From NCBI RefSeq assembly GCF_000513195.1, contig NZ_CBVI010000115.1:1-64000 (forward strand): a stretch of 64,000 nt of DNA, in the 5' to 3' direction. The translations under genes were made by a program, and so were the position numbers. Under the pieces are notes generated by a model that was not told where the DNA came from, searched no databases, and saw only the letters and a list, made by a program, of their open reading frames with translations. Source of the stretch: Bacteroides timonensis (GTDB lineage Bacteria; Bacteroidota; Bacteroidia; Bacteroidales; Bacteroidaceae). Shown piece after piece: positions 27,036 through 35,647 of this stretch; within the stretch, counting starts at the first letter, position 1; every line of letters begins with the position of its first letter.

Positions 27036-29117
27036 TTACCTTCTTTCATTCAGCATTTTCGGTGTCGGGCATTCATGATTGTCGATAGGAAGCTTCACTT
27101 GTTTCAAATCGTCCAATTCATGTATTGGCCTTTCCACTTCGTAAGGGGGACGCATACCCGAAAATTCCTGGAAGTATAGCAGACAGGCATCTTTCCACCA
27201 TACGGCATCACGTGCCTGTATCTTCAGGCGTGACTGTACATCCTTGAAACGTTCCGCATCGATATAGTTCTCGGCCAGGTCCCATTTTTTCTGAAAACTT
27301 CTTACCAGCTGTACACCATGATCGTAGCGATAGCAAAGCTCGTCCCATAAAGTACGTCCGCTTTGCATGGTGTGTTGCCAAGGGGCATGATGGAACCACA
27401 AGAGATACTCATCCGGACAAGTACGGATGTCATCGTAAAGGTGGCAGAGTGAATCGGGATATTGGGCTGTGGCATTGCTACCCGTGTGGCTACGATCGAA
27501 ACCTATGCCTGCCTTATCAGCTTTGTGATAATAAGACGGCATCCAGTCGGGGCGTGCACCGGGCACATCGCACCAAGGTTCCGGGCCGTAATGGTGTCCC
27601 CATGCAAAGAGGTGATGCAGCCCGAGCGGCATCATATAGTCTACCACAGCCTCGCGGCTTTCCATCATCATTTGCTTTAATGAAGAATGAAGAGTTAAGA
27701 ATGAAGAATTGGCTGCACTATCGGTCTGCAAACCTTCTTCATTCTTCATTTTTAGTTCTTCATTGTAGAAGGTCTGTTTCAGCCATTCTTCTGCGATTGT
27801 TTCTGATGTCAGGGAAGGATTCCAGGCCATGCGCCCGAAAGCGTACCAGTTGGCTTGGGCGAAAGGATGACCGCACCAGTTTGTATCCGTACCTATATTG
27901 GCAACACCTGCTATGGCTTTCAGTGAAGACGGCTTCACAAAGTCGAAGAACTCTTCCCACATCGGGGCAAGATAGGCAAGGTGATTGGAGAAGCCCAGAT
28001 ATTCTTGTGTAATCTGGAATTCGACCATCTGCGGAGTCCGGGGCATAGCGCCGAATAAAGGACTATACGGTTCGCGAGGCTGGAAGTCGACCGGACCGTT
28101 CTTTATCTGTACGATGACATTGTCGCGGAATTGTCCATCCAAAGGCTGGAATTCCAGATAGGCTTGCTTAGCGCGGTCTGCATCCGTTGGGCTGTAGACG
28201 AAAGCACGCCACATGACAATACCTTTATAGGGCTTCAATGCATCTGCCAGCATATTGGCACCTTCGGCGTGTGTACGGTTGAAGTCGCACGGGCCGGGCT
28301 GTCCTTCGGAATTGGCTTTCACCAGGAAGCCACCGAAGTCGGGAATGGTGCGATAGATCTCTTTGGCTTTCTGCTTCCACCAGGCGATGACATCTTTGTC
28401 CAAAGGATCGGCTGTGGAAAGCCCGCCCAGTTGCATGGGGGAGGCAAAGTTGATAGAGAGATATACCTTGATGCCGTAAGGACGGAATATGTCTGCCAGA
28501 GCCTTTACCTTTTCCAGATATTCGGCGGAAAGGATTTTAGAAGAAGCATTTACATTGTTCAGTACCGTTGCATTGATTCCGATGGAGGCATTGGCACGCG
28601 CATAAGCTTCGTATCTGTCGGAGAGTGTGCCGGGCAGTTCTTCCCAGTTCCAGAGAGATTTGCCGGCATAACCGCGCTCGATGCTGCGGTCGAGGTTGTC
28701 CCAATGATTGAGAATACGCAGGTCATAGGCAGGATTCTCCGTTATTTCCTGGTCTGTTTCCGAAGGTTTTCCAAAGTTCCGCATTTCTTGCAGGCGGATC
28801 AGGTGATAGGCAGCATAAAGCAAACCCGCTTCGCTGGGAGAAGTGACGGTGAGTTTTCCATTTGCCTGTCGTATACGGAAGCCTTCGGGAGATAGTTGTT
28901 TGTCTTTCTTCAGTACAAGCGTAACGGGGAGCCCCTGCCATGCCTGCTTCAGTTCACGGACGGCTATATTTAGTGTCGGAGACTGGCGAGGCGCTGTAAT
29001 TTGTGCCCGGGCATCTGTCGATTGCCGGAGCCACAAACGGCTGCCGTCTTCCGCGGATACGGGTCCGAGTAAACAAGATAATAATAAGAATAAAGAGAGC
29101 AGTTTTTTCATAAACAA
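27036..29117 (-). CDS. GH67 alpha-glucuronidase with an in-frame palindrome insertion
   Basis: 693 residues; signal peptide cleaved near VSA. It removes (4-O-methyl-)glucuronic acid from the non-reducing end of xylo-oligosaccharides. GH67 marks: IKVYLSINFASPMQLGGL, the acid in GGFLVKANSEGQPGP, and the two acidic residues in LEFQPLDGQFRDN and PQMVEFQITQEYLG. The family motif QMMMESREAVVDYMMPLGLHH is intact. Just before it, residues about 451-480 form an unusual polar stretch, NEELKMKNEEGLQ followed by a Ser/Leu-rich part, encoded by an inverted repeat (27679-27765) of the kind usually found between Bacteroides genes. The frame is preserved, so the enzyme may be active. Last gene of the long operon. 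Confidence 0.9.
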   Translation of the reverse strand: MFMKKLLSLFLLLSCLLGPVSAEDGSRLWLRQSTDARAQITAPRQSPTLNIAVRELKQAWQGLPVTLVLKKDKQLSPEGFRIRQANGKLTVTSPSEAGLLYAAYHLIRLQEMRNFGKPSETDQEITENPAYDLRILNHWDNLDRSIERGYAGKSLWNWEELPGTLSDRYEAYARANASIGINATVLNNVNASSKILSAEYLEKVKALADIFRPYGIKVYLSINFASPMQLGGLSTADPLDKDVIAWWKQKAKEIYRTIPDFGGFLVKANSEGQPGPCDFNRTHAEGANMLADALKPYKGIVMWRAFVYSPTDADRAKQAYLEFQPLDGQFRDNVIVQIKNGPVDFQPREPYSPLFGAMPRTPQMVEFQITQEYLGFSNHLAYLAPMWEEFFDFVKPSSLKAIAGVANIGTDTNWCGHPFAQANWYAFGRMAWNPSLTSETIAEEWLKQTFYNEELKMKNEEGLQTDSAANSSFLTLHSSLKQMMMESREAVVDYMMPLGLHHLFAWGHHYGPEPWCDVPGARPDWMPSYYHKADKAGIGFDRSHTGSNATAQYPDSLCHLYDDIRTCPDEYLLWFHHAPWQHTMQSGRTLWDELCYRYDHGVQLVRSFQKKWDLAENYIDAERFKDVQSRLKIQARDAVWWKDACLLYFQEFSGMRPPYEVERPIHELDDLKQVKLPIDNHECPTPKMLNERR
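27679..27765. repeat. imperfect palindrome inserted in the GH67 coding sequence
   Basis: Left arm 27679-27710 and right arm 27734-27765 contain repeated GAAGAATGAAGA / TTCTTCATTCTT blocks that pair over 12 and 9 bp stretches, with a loop of about 23 nt. Such ATTCTTCATTCTT palindromes are typical Bacteroides intergenic elements. Here the element adds about 30 codons in frame in a surface-loop position of GH67. Confidence 0.7.
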
Positions 29118-29132
29118 AAAGTATTGGTTGGT

Positions 29133-30113
29133 TTATTCATCGGCGGGGTAGCGTACTCCCCATTCGCGGCGTAAGTCATCCATCATGCGCATGATGCGCA
29201 GGGTTTCGGCGTGAGGCATATAGGGAGATTCGAGCCACCCGTTCCTCAGAGCTTCCATGGATGCATATACCTGGTATTCGTATCCGGTGATTTGTGGCGG
29301 ACAGTTGTAGACAACTGCCGTCTTATAATCTTCTGTTACCACCCTGATTCGTTGTGGATTGTTGATATTTTCAATGATTAGATGGCCTTTGTCACCGGAA
29401 ATGATGCCTTGGCGGTCGGTCATACTCAGCATACTGCTGTGCAGTACAGCGATTTTCCCATCCTTGAATGTAAGAGTTATACTATTCTGTGCATCGACTC
29501 CGGTATCGGTCTTTACGCAGGTAGAGGTGACACACTCTACATCCGTCCCGAAAACCATGGAAGCAAAGTTCAGTGCATACACTCCCAGGTCGAGCAGAGC
29601 CCCGCCTGCCAGTGCCGGTTGGCGGAGGCGCTCACGGTTGCCGATTGGGTAACCCAGATTGGCAGACAGCGTCATGGGGCGTCCGATGATTCCACCGTTT
29701 ACAAGGTCATTGATGGTTTGCGATAGAGGCATATAACGTGTCCAGATAGCTTCGGTGATGAAGAGCTCCTTTTCTTTGGCAAGATTCAGCAGTTCTTCCG
29801 CCTGGCGGGCATTGGCGGTGAATGCCTTTTCGCATAAAACCGCTTTGCCTTTCAGCAGACTCATACGTGCATGTTCGAAATGGTGAGAATGGGGAGTGGC
29901 AATATATACCAACTCCACCTCTTCATCATCCAGCATTTCTTCATAAGAACCGTAGGCACGGGTGAAACCCCACCGGTCGGCAAAGTCACAGGCAGTCTGC
30001 AACTGGCGGGAAGCGACTGCATAAGCTTCTACTCCCTCCATTCCTTCGAGGGTGATTGCCATCTTTTCGGCAATCCACCCGGTACCTATAATACCTATTT
30101 TGACAGTATCCAT
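29133..30113 (-). CDS. Gfo/Idh/MocA-family NAD(P)-dependent oxidoreductase
   Basis: 326 residues, no signal peptide. An N-terminal Rossmann fold with IGIIGTGWIAEKMA (GxGxxA) is followed by the family marks VYIATPHSHHFEHA and the CEKAFTAN loop (the usual EKP lysine is present as EK). The C-terminal substrate domain has GGALLDLGVYALNFA. Similar proteins are annotated as dihydrodiol or glucose-fructose type dehydrogenases. It sits between GH43 and GH67 in the xylan operon, with 15-17 nt gaps, so a role on a sugar or sugar acid released from xylan is plausible, but the substrate is unknown. Confidence 0.85.
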   Translation of the reverse strand: MDTVKIGIIGTGWIAEKMAITLEGMEGVEAYAVASRQLQTACDFADRWGFTRAYGSYEEMLDDEEVELVYIATPHSHHFEHARMSLLKGKAVLCEKAFTANARQAEELLNLAKEKELFITEAIWTRYMPLSQTINDLVNGGIIGRPMTLSANLGYPIGNRERLRQPALAGGALLDLGVYALNFASMVFGTDVECVTSTCVKTDTGVDAQNSITLTFKDGKIAVLHSSMLSMTDRQGIISGDKGHLIIENINNPQRIRVVTEDYKTAVVYNCPPQITGYEYQVYASMEALRNGWLESPYMPHAETLRIMRMMDDLRREWGVRYPADE

Positions 30114-30130
30114 ACTCTATCGGGCAACGG

Positions 30131-31108
30131 TTAATCCAGTCCTTCAATGGTGATAATTTTTCCGTCGGCGTCGTATTCCAGTTCGCATACTTTCAGGCTG
30201 CGCAACCAGGTGCGTCCGCCGGAAGGCACACTGTCGTGATGGAACAGATACCATTTGCCCCGGTATTCCACAATGGAGTGGTGGGTAGTCCAGCCTACTA
30301 CCGGAGTCAGGATTACTCCCTGATAGGTGAAAGGACCATAAGGATTGTCGCCGATGGCGTAGCACAGACGGTGGGTATCACCGGTAGAGTAGGAGAAGTA
30401 ATACTTTCCGTTATACTTGTGCATCCAGCTTGCTTCAAAGAAACGGCGTTCGTTGTCTCCGGCTGTCAGCGGTTGCCCGTTTTCGTCCAGGATCACTACG
30501 GCTTTAGGTTCTTCGGCAAATTGCAGCATGTCCGCACTGAGTTTGGCAACGCGTCCGGGGATGGACGGCTCGTTGTCTGCGGGGAAAGTAGCTCCACTTT
30601 CCAGGGCTTTATTGTCGCGATAGCGTTGCAATTGTCCGCCCCACAGACCACCGAAGTACATGTAGTAGTTACCGTCTCCATCATTCAGAACGGCAGGGTC
30701 CATGCTGTAACTTCCGCGCATCGGGTCGGGTTGGGGAATGAACGGACCTTCGGGACGGTCGCTGATGGCAACACCGATACGGAAGATATCGTTCTGGTCT
30801 TTCAGGGGGAAATACATATAATATTTGCCGTCTTTCTCAGCTACGTCGCAATCCCAGAGTTGGCGTCCTGCCCAGGGAATATCTTCGGTGGTGAGTACCA
30901 GTCCGTGGTCTACGATTTCACCTTTCATGGGGTCATCGGTAGAGAAGACGTGGTAGTCTTTCATATTGAAATGGTCGCCGTTATCATTTTCGGGGATACC
31001 GCTTTCCCAATCGTGGGAAGGGTAGATGTAGAGACGGTCGTTGAACACATGCACGGCAGGGTCTGCCATATAATCTCCGGGTACCAGATATCTTTTTTCT
31101 TTCTTCAT
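30131..31108 (-). CDS. GH43 beta-xylosidase/alpha-L-arabinofuranosidase, cytoplasmic
   Basis: 325 residues, a single five-bladed propeller without signal peptide. Catalytic residues are in place: base Asp16 (MADPAVHVF), modulator Asp137 (YSMDPAVL) and acid Glu225 (RRFFEASWMH). Short single-domain GH43 proteins of this kind (GH43_1-like) act on arabinoxylo- or xylo-oligosaccharides inside the cell. It is 17 nt from the oxidoreductase gene and in the same operon, downstream of the GPH symporter that would bring in its substrate. Confidence 0.85.
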   Translation of the reverse strand: MKKEKRYLVPGDYMADPAVHVFNDRLYIYPSHDWESGIPENDNGDHFNMKDYHVFSTDDPMKGEIVDHGLVLTTEDIPWAGRQLWDCDVAEKDGKYYMYFPLKDQNDIFRIGVAISDRPEGPFIPQPDPMRGSYSMDPAVLNDGDGNYYMYFGGLWGGQLQRYRDNKALESGATFPADNEPSIPGRVAKLSADMLQFAEEPKAVVILDENGQPLTAGDNERRFFEASWMHKYNGKYYFSYSTGDTHRLCYAIGDNPYGPFTYQGVILTPVVGWTTHHSIVEYRGKWYLFHHDSVPSGGRTWLRSLKVCELEYDADGKIITIEGLD

Positions 31109-31152
31109 AATGGTATTGTTTTTAAGTTATTGATAGTTTCAGTTATTAATGT

Positions 31153-31214
31153 GAATCAGTAGTTGAATTATGTTCATTTCTATACGGATATGAACATAAT
31201 TCATCTACTGATTC
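31153..31214. repeat. 25-bp inverted repeat between two operon genes
   Basis: Arms 31153-31177 and 31190-31214 pair over 25 bp with one mismatch, around a 12-nt loop. The right arm overlaps the last codons and stop of the GH10-GH43 gene (stop at 31205). No T-run follows on the minus strand, so it is more likely an mRNA processing or stability hairpin than a full terminator. Confidence 0.8.
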
Positions 31215-33922
31215 GTATTATTAGTATTCTCATAATCTCCTGTGGCATAAATGCCGACCATGGTTCCGGTAAAACCTCCGGCTGTCTGCGTGCTTATCAG
31301 GTCGGCGGAGACGGGTTCGCCTACTTGCGTCCAGTTACCTTTAGGACTGGTGGAGTAGCTGAAGGTATAGTTTACTGCATTATCTCCTTCCACTTTCAGA
31401 TATACTTTTCCATCTGTCCGGGTTAGCGGGCTGTTTGCCTGTTTGCACAGTCTGCCATGGCTGTATGTTTCCAGAAGCATGACGGGGTTGCCGTCTTGAT
31501 CCAATGTCTTTCCGAAGCGAATATAGCAATTATCATCATGGAAACAGATGATGCCTGCGAAATCCTTCGGCTGTTGTGGCACGAAGTCCAAGCCGGTCTG
31601 AGCTGTGAATGTCCAATTGTTAATCCAGCGACCGATGGCAGCAGGCTGACGCTTTTGGTTAAGATCAGTGCTGCTGGCGGTCATTTCCAACTGCCCTTTG
31701 CTGTTTATATCATAGCAGGGCACCAGTGGAGTGCGGATAAAAAATGCTTCTTTAGCCAGTCCGTTTGCTGTCCATAGTGGGGCAGGACCGTAGGAGCGGT
31801 CGGCGGTATAAGTGATGATGTCACCCTCAGGAAGAATAATGGGTTGATTCTCTTTCCAGGTCACCGGGAGCATGAAAGTCTCGCGTCCCATCACGTCGTG
31901 ACCGTCGCGATAGGGGCGGACACCGAGGAAAACAGCATACCAGTCGCCATCGGGAGTTTCCACCAGATCGGCATGACCGACGCAGGTAACCGGGTTGGGA
32001 CGGTCGCCCGGCAAGCCGCGTTGCGTCAATATCGGGTTGATGGCACAAGGTTTGAAAGGGCCGAATGGAGACGCAGAGGTGAAGATCACTTCCGAGTGGT
32101 TGGGGCCTGTGCCACCTTCGGCAGCCATCAGGTAGTATGTGCCGTTGATGTGGTAGAGGTGTGGACCTTCTATCCAGCTGGGATGCTGGGTTTTGTCTAC
32201 ACCCCCGTCAATAATCATCTTCTGTTTTCCTATGGTACAACCGTTTTTCCAGTCAAATTCGCGTATCCAGATAGCGCGGTGACCGTCATATTCGGGCTTT
32301 CCTGCCGGACCGTCATTGTTCACAATGTATGCTTTCCCGTCTTCATCGAAGAGAAATCCGGGGTCGATGCCGCCCACTTCGGGCAGGAAAGTGGGATCAC
32401 TCCAGTTTCCTTTCTTCGGATCATCCGTGGTGACGAAGAAGTTGCCGCCACCGTCTACGGCTGTGGTGATCAGATAGAACAGTCCGTTGTGAGGATTGTA
32501 TTTGATGTCCGGAGCATAGATACCGCCGCTGATACGCAGGCCGTCGTACATAGGCAACTGTGAGGGGCGGTTGAGGACGTAGCCCAGTTGTTCCCAGTTC
32601 GTCAGATCTGTGCTGTGCCAGATGGGTACGCCGGGGTAGAAGGCGAAAGAGGAGTTGACCATATAATAGTCGTTTCCTACGCGGCAGATGCTCGGGTCGG
32701 GATAACAACCCGGTAACACGGGATTCAATGTGCCCGGTGTGGTAACCTGACCAGTTGCTTTATCGGTATCCTTGGGAGCTACCGTATACGTGAACTCATC
32801 GAACACAGCCTTTTTCGGTTCCAGAATTTCTTTCAGGAAGGGCTTGGGCTGATAGTTACGGTCGAAGAGTAGGGGATATTCCCGTCTTCCCGGTACGGGC
32901 CAGTCATTCTTCCAGGAGTCGCCGTCCGATACTCCCCAGGCGGTTACGCGTGTAATGACGTCCGAGTGCTTTATGAAAAGTTCCATGAACGATTTCATAC
33001 GTGCATTCCACAGATTGGAAACACTATCCGGCAGAGTTTCGGGATAGGGATTTAAGGCTTTCTCAAAGGCTACTTTGTCGGCAATATTTGCTCCGCGGTT
33101 TACGGTTGGCAAAGCACTCATGTCCCATTCCGTTATCATCACTTTAGCGCCTGTGGAGGCAAAGGCGAGAAGGCTGGTTTCATATTCACCTATACTCGGG
33201 TAATCCAATCCCATGTGTCCCTGCATACCTATGGCATCTATGCGCAATCCTTTTTCTTTGAGTGAATTGACCATGCGCACCACTGCGTCGCGGCGTCCCG
33301 GTTCGTGCATACCGTAGTCGTTATAGTAGAGTTCCGCTTCCGGATCTGCCTCATGTGCATATTGGAAAGCCAGCGGGATATATTCTTCTCCCAGTATCTC
33401 GTAGAACTTGCTTTTGCGGTAGCTTCCGTCTCCTTCGATGGCTTCGTTTACTACGTCCCAGCCTTTAATGCGACCTTTGTATCGGCCCACGATAGTATGA
33501 ATATGACTTTTCAGTCGCTCTTTCAGGACTTCGGGTGAAACATTCTTTCCTTCGGCATCTGTGCAGAACCAAGGTGAGAGCTGGGAATGCCACACCAGGC
33601 AATGCCCGATGATGAACATTCCGTTATCCTCGCCGAACTGAACGAATTCGTCTGCCAGGCTAAAGTCATATCTGTCTTCTTCCGGGTGTATCACTTCACT
33701 CTTCATGCAGTTTTCGGCCACAATGGAGTTGAAGTGGCGGCGCACTACATCGACTGCGCTGGTGTCGCGACCCGCAGCCTGTTCGGAATTAATGGCGACA
33801 CCAACAAGGAATTTATCACCGAGAATGTTTGTTAGAGTCGGGTCTGCCGCAACAGGTTTGTCACTATTACAAGACATTAATGCGGCAGCACAAACTGATA
33901 ATGCTAAATACTTTAATTTCAT
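31205..33922 (-). CDS. bifunctional GH10 endo-xylanase-GH43 lipoprotein
   Basis: 905 residues; lipobox LMSC with Cys18. GH10 barrel (about 30-370) has the acid/base in GWDVVNEAI (Glu160), the nucleophile in VMITEWDM (Glu265) and the substrate motif [10 protein letters not shown] short linker ([12 protein letters not shown]) leads to a GH43 propeller (about 400-690) with base Asp409 (CYPDPSICR), modulator in GGIDPGFLF and acid in [10 protein letters not shown]-terminal concanavalin-like sandwich follows (about 700-895). It joins backbone cleavage with removal of xylose or arabinose in one molecule. Membrane-anchored, outer surface or periplasmic face. Both active sites appear intact. Confidence 0.9.
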   Translation of the reverse strand: MKLKYLALSVCAAALMSCNSDKPVAADPTLTNILGDKFLVGVAINSEQAAGRDTSAVDVVRRHFNSIVAENCMKSEVIHPEEDRYDFSLADEFVQFGEDNGMFIIGHCLVWHSQLSPWFCTDAEGKNVSPEVLKERLKSHIHTIVGRYKGRIKGWDVVNEAIEGDGSYRKSKFYEILGEEYIPLAFQYAHEADPEAELYYNDYGMHEPGRRDAVVRMVNSLKEKGLRIDAIGMQGHMGLDYPSIGEYETSLLAFASTGAKVMITEWDMSALPTVNRGANIADKVAFEKALNPYPETLPDSVSNLWNARMKSFMELFIKHSDVITRVTAWGVSDGDSWKNDWPVPGRREYPLLFDRNYQPKPFLKEILEPKKAVFDEFTYTVAPKDTDKATGQVTTPGTLNPVLPGCYPDPSICRVGNDYYMVNSSFAFYPGVPIWHSTDLTNWEQLGYVLNRPSQLPMYDGLRISGGIYAPDIKYNPHNGLFYLITTAVDGGGNFFVTTDDPKKGNWSDPTFLPEVGGIDPGFLFDEDGKAYIVNNDGPAGKPEYDGHRAIWIREFDWKNGCTIGKQKMIIDGGVDKTQHPSWIEGPHLYHINGTYYLMAAEGGTGPNHSEVIFTSASPFGPFKPCAINPILTQRGLPGDRPNPVTCVGHADLVETPDGDWYAVFLGVRPYRDGHDVMGRETFMLPVTWKENQPIILPEGDIITYTADRSYGPAPLWTANGLAKEAFFIRTPLVPCYDINSKGQLEMTASSTDLNQKRQPAAIGRWINNWTFTAQTGLDFVPQQPKDFAGIICFHDDNCYIRFGKTLDQDGNPVMLLETYSHGRLCKQANSPLTRTDGKVYLKVEGDNAVNYTFSYSTSPKGNWTQVGEPVSADLISTQTAGGFTGTMVGIYATGDYENTNNTNQ

Positions 33923-33969
33923 GCTGTTTTAGTATGATTAATAGGTACTTATTGCTTTACCTACCACCT

Positions 33970-34065
33970 CCCCCTACGGGGACTCCTCCTTCAAGAAGGA
34001 GGAGAATTTAGATAGTACAAGCTGTTATTTAACTCATTTCAGACCGGGATTAGGAAAATATCCCG
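33970..34065. repeat. Bacteroides-type intergenic hairpin cluster
   Basis: Three hairpins in the gap between the GPH symporter and the GH10-GH43 gene: CCCC(TAC)GGGG at 33971-33981; CTCCTCCTT/AAGGAGGAG at 33983-33991 and 33996-34004; and CGGGAT/ATCCCG at 34045-34050 and 34060-34065. The C-rich plus CTCCTCCTT combination is a pattern I recognise as common between genes in Bacteroides. Probably a transcript-stability or attenuation element within the operon. Confidence 0.6.
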
Positions 34066-34077
34066 TACCCGGGGTGG

Positions 34078-35574
34078 TTAATAATCTTCTTTACTTCTGC
34101 GTTCCGTCAGTTCAGCCTGCATCTCTTCATTATACTTCTTTGTAATAGGATAGAAGTACAGCGCTATGACACCGATAAAGAACGTAACAGCCGGAATAAT
34201 ACTGGATGAAAGCACGATACCATGAATAGCCGATTCGCTTTGTGCGATCCCTGCACCCGATACATAACCGAAACCGGAGAGCAGGAAACCCAAAATAGCG
34301 CCGCCAATACCCAATCCGGCCTTCAGGGCAAACACCACACCTGCGAACACGAAACCCGTTGCACGGCGGTGATTGACATATTCCGAATGATCCGCCACGT
34401 CAGCAATCATAGCCCAAAGCAATGGAACGGTGGGAGCGTATGCCAAACTCTTGAGGAAGTTCAGGACGAACATTGTTTCTACATCCGTTTCATTCGGGAA
34501 ATAGAAGAAGGCGGTGAACACTGCCGTCAGTGCCAGACAAACGATAAACACCGATTTCTTTCCGAAACGATTGGCTAAGAAGCCGGACAGGAAGATAACG
34601 CCGAAGAACTGTACCACTGCTCCCAGCATATTAAACACACCGAACCCCACTTCATAAGCCCTTTCAGGACTACTGACAATAAGGCCGAAAGCATTCAGTA
34701 TCGTATAGCCCACCGAATCACTGGTCTGTGTAGCCACCAACCCCAGTTTATCGAGGAAGGCAAATAATGCGCCCGAATCCACATAATTCTCAAAGTAGTA
34801 GTTCATAGCGCTTCCCCACATGGCGAGGGTAGTGAAAAGGAAGAGTGTCAGGATGAACATCGCCCGCCAGGGAATATTCTTGAATACATCCTTGATATCT
34901 TTCCGGGTATCAGTTTTCTGATTTGCCGGCGGTGTGATACGTTCGCGGCTGGAGAAGAAGGTAATAACCAGGAACACGAAACCGATGACTGCAAACAAGG
35001 AAATAGTGCATAGCCAACCGTGCCCCTTATCACCGCTTTCACCTGCAAACTTGCTTACCAGCGGGAGCGTCAAGCCCTGTACCACAAACTGCGCAATGGT
35101 AGCGGCAACGAAACGGATAGACGTAATGCTTGTACGTTCCTTGATGTCACTTGACATTACACCACCCAACGATGCGTACGGTGTATTGTTGAACGAGTAA
35201 AGCGTCATCAACAAGGTATAAGAGATTGTAGCATATACCGCTACCAAACCTTTATCCTCGATACCGGGATTGTAGAATGCCAGCACATAGAACACCATGA
35301 ACGGCAATGCAGTCCAGAGTACCCATGGGCGGTATTTGCCCCATTTGGTTTGTGTCCGGTCGGACAATATACCTACGGTAGGGTCTACAAAAGCGTCCAC
35401 AATGCGGGCAATCAGCATCACTGATCCTGCAATGGCGCCTTCCAGACCGAAGACATCGGTATAAAACTTGGTTTGGTAAATCATCATCATCTGGAACACG
35501 AGGTTCGCGGAGCAATCTCCTAAACTATAGCCAATCTTCTCGGCCATAGACACTTTTTGACTTAGTGCGTTCAT
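34078..35574 (-). CDS. GPH-family (glycoside-pentoside-hexuronide) cation symporter
   Basis: 498 residues with about 12 membrane helices. Opening motif KIGYSLGDCSANLVFQ, then DAFVDPTVGILSDRTQTKWGKYRPW, is diagnostic for the GPH family (MelB, XynT, UidB). In xylan operons these carriers import xylose, xylo-oligosaccharides or aldouronates with Na+ or H+. Compared with typical members of about 460 residues it is slightly long because of a loop near residues 270-310. It lies between the acetylesterase and GH10-GH43 genes, consistent with uptake of their products across the inner membrane. Confidence 0.9.
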   Translation of the reverse strand: MNALSQKVSMAEKIGYSLGDCSANLVFQMMMIYQTKFYTDVFGLEGAIAGSVMLIARIVDAFVDPTVGILSDRTQTKWGKYRPWVLWTALPFMVFYVLAFYNPGIEDKGLVAVYATISYTLLMTLYSFNNTPYASLGGVMSSDIKERTSITSIRFVAATIAQFVVQGLTLPLVSKFAGESGDKGHGWLCTISLFAVIGFVFLVITFFSSRERITPPANQKTDTRKDIKDVFKNIPWRAMFILTLFLFTTLAMWGSAMNYYFENYVDSGALFAFLDKLGLVATQTSDSVGYTILNAFGLIVSSPERAYEVGFGVFNMLGAVVQFFGVIFLSGFLANRFGKKSVFIVCLALTAVFTAFFYFPNETDVETMFVLNFLKSLAYAPTVPLLWAMIADVADHSEYVNHRRATGFVFAGVVFALKAGLGIGGAILGFLLSGFGYVSGAGIAQSESAIHGIVLSSSIIPAVTFFIGVIALYFYPITKKYNEEMQAELTERRSKEDY

Positions 35575-35647
35575 AGTGCTGTATTATTCAGTTATTAATT
35601 GTCAGTAATCAGTTGTTCGCTTGCTGTTATCCGTTTCCGGCTGTCCG

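Noticed and set aside
27661-27780. Frameshift or pseudogene in GH67
   Set aside because: The odd stretch is in frame and family motifs are intact on both sides.
30236-31162. Long antisense ORF (308 codons) over the GH43 gene
   Set aside because: It lies opposite a GH43 with intact catalytic residues; the sequence has no recognisable domain and reflects codon bias of the real gene. The same applies to antisense frames at 28131-28895, 23846-24511 and 18401-19036.
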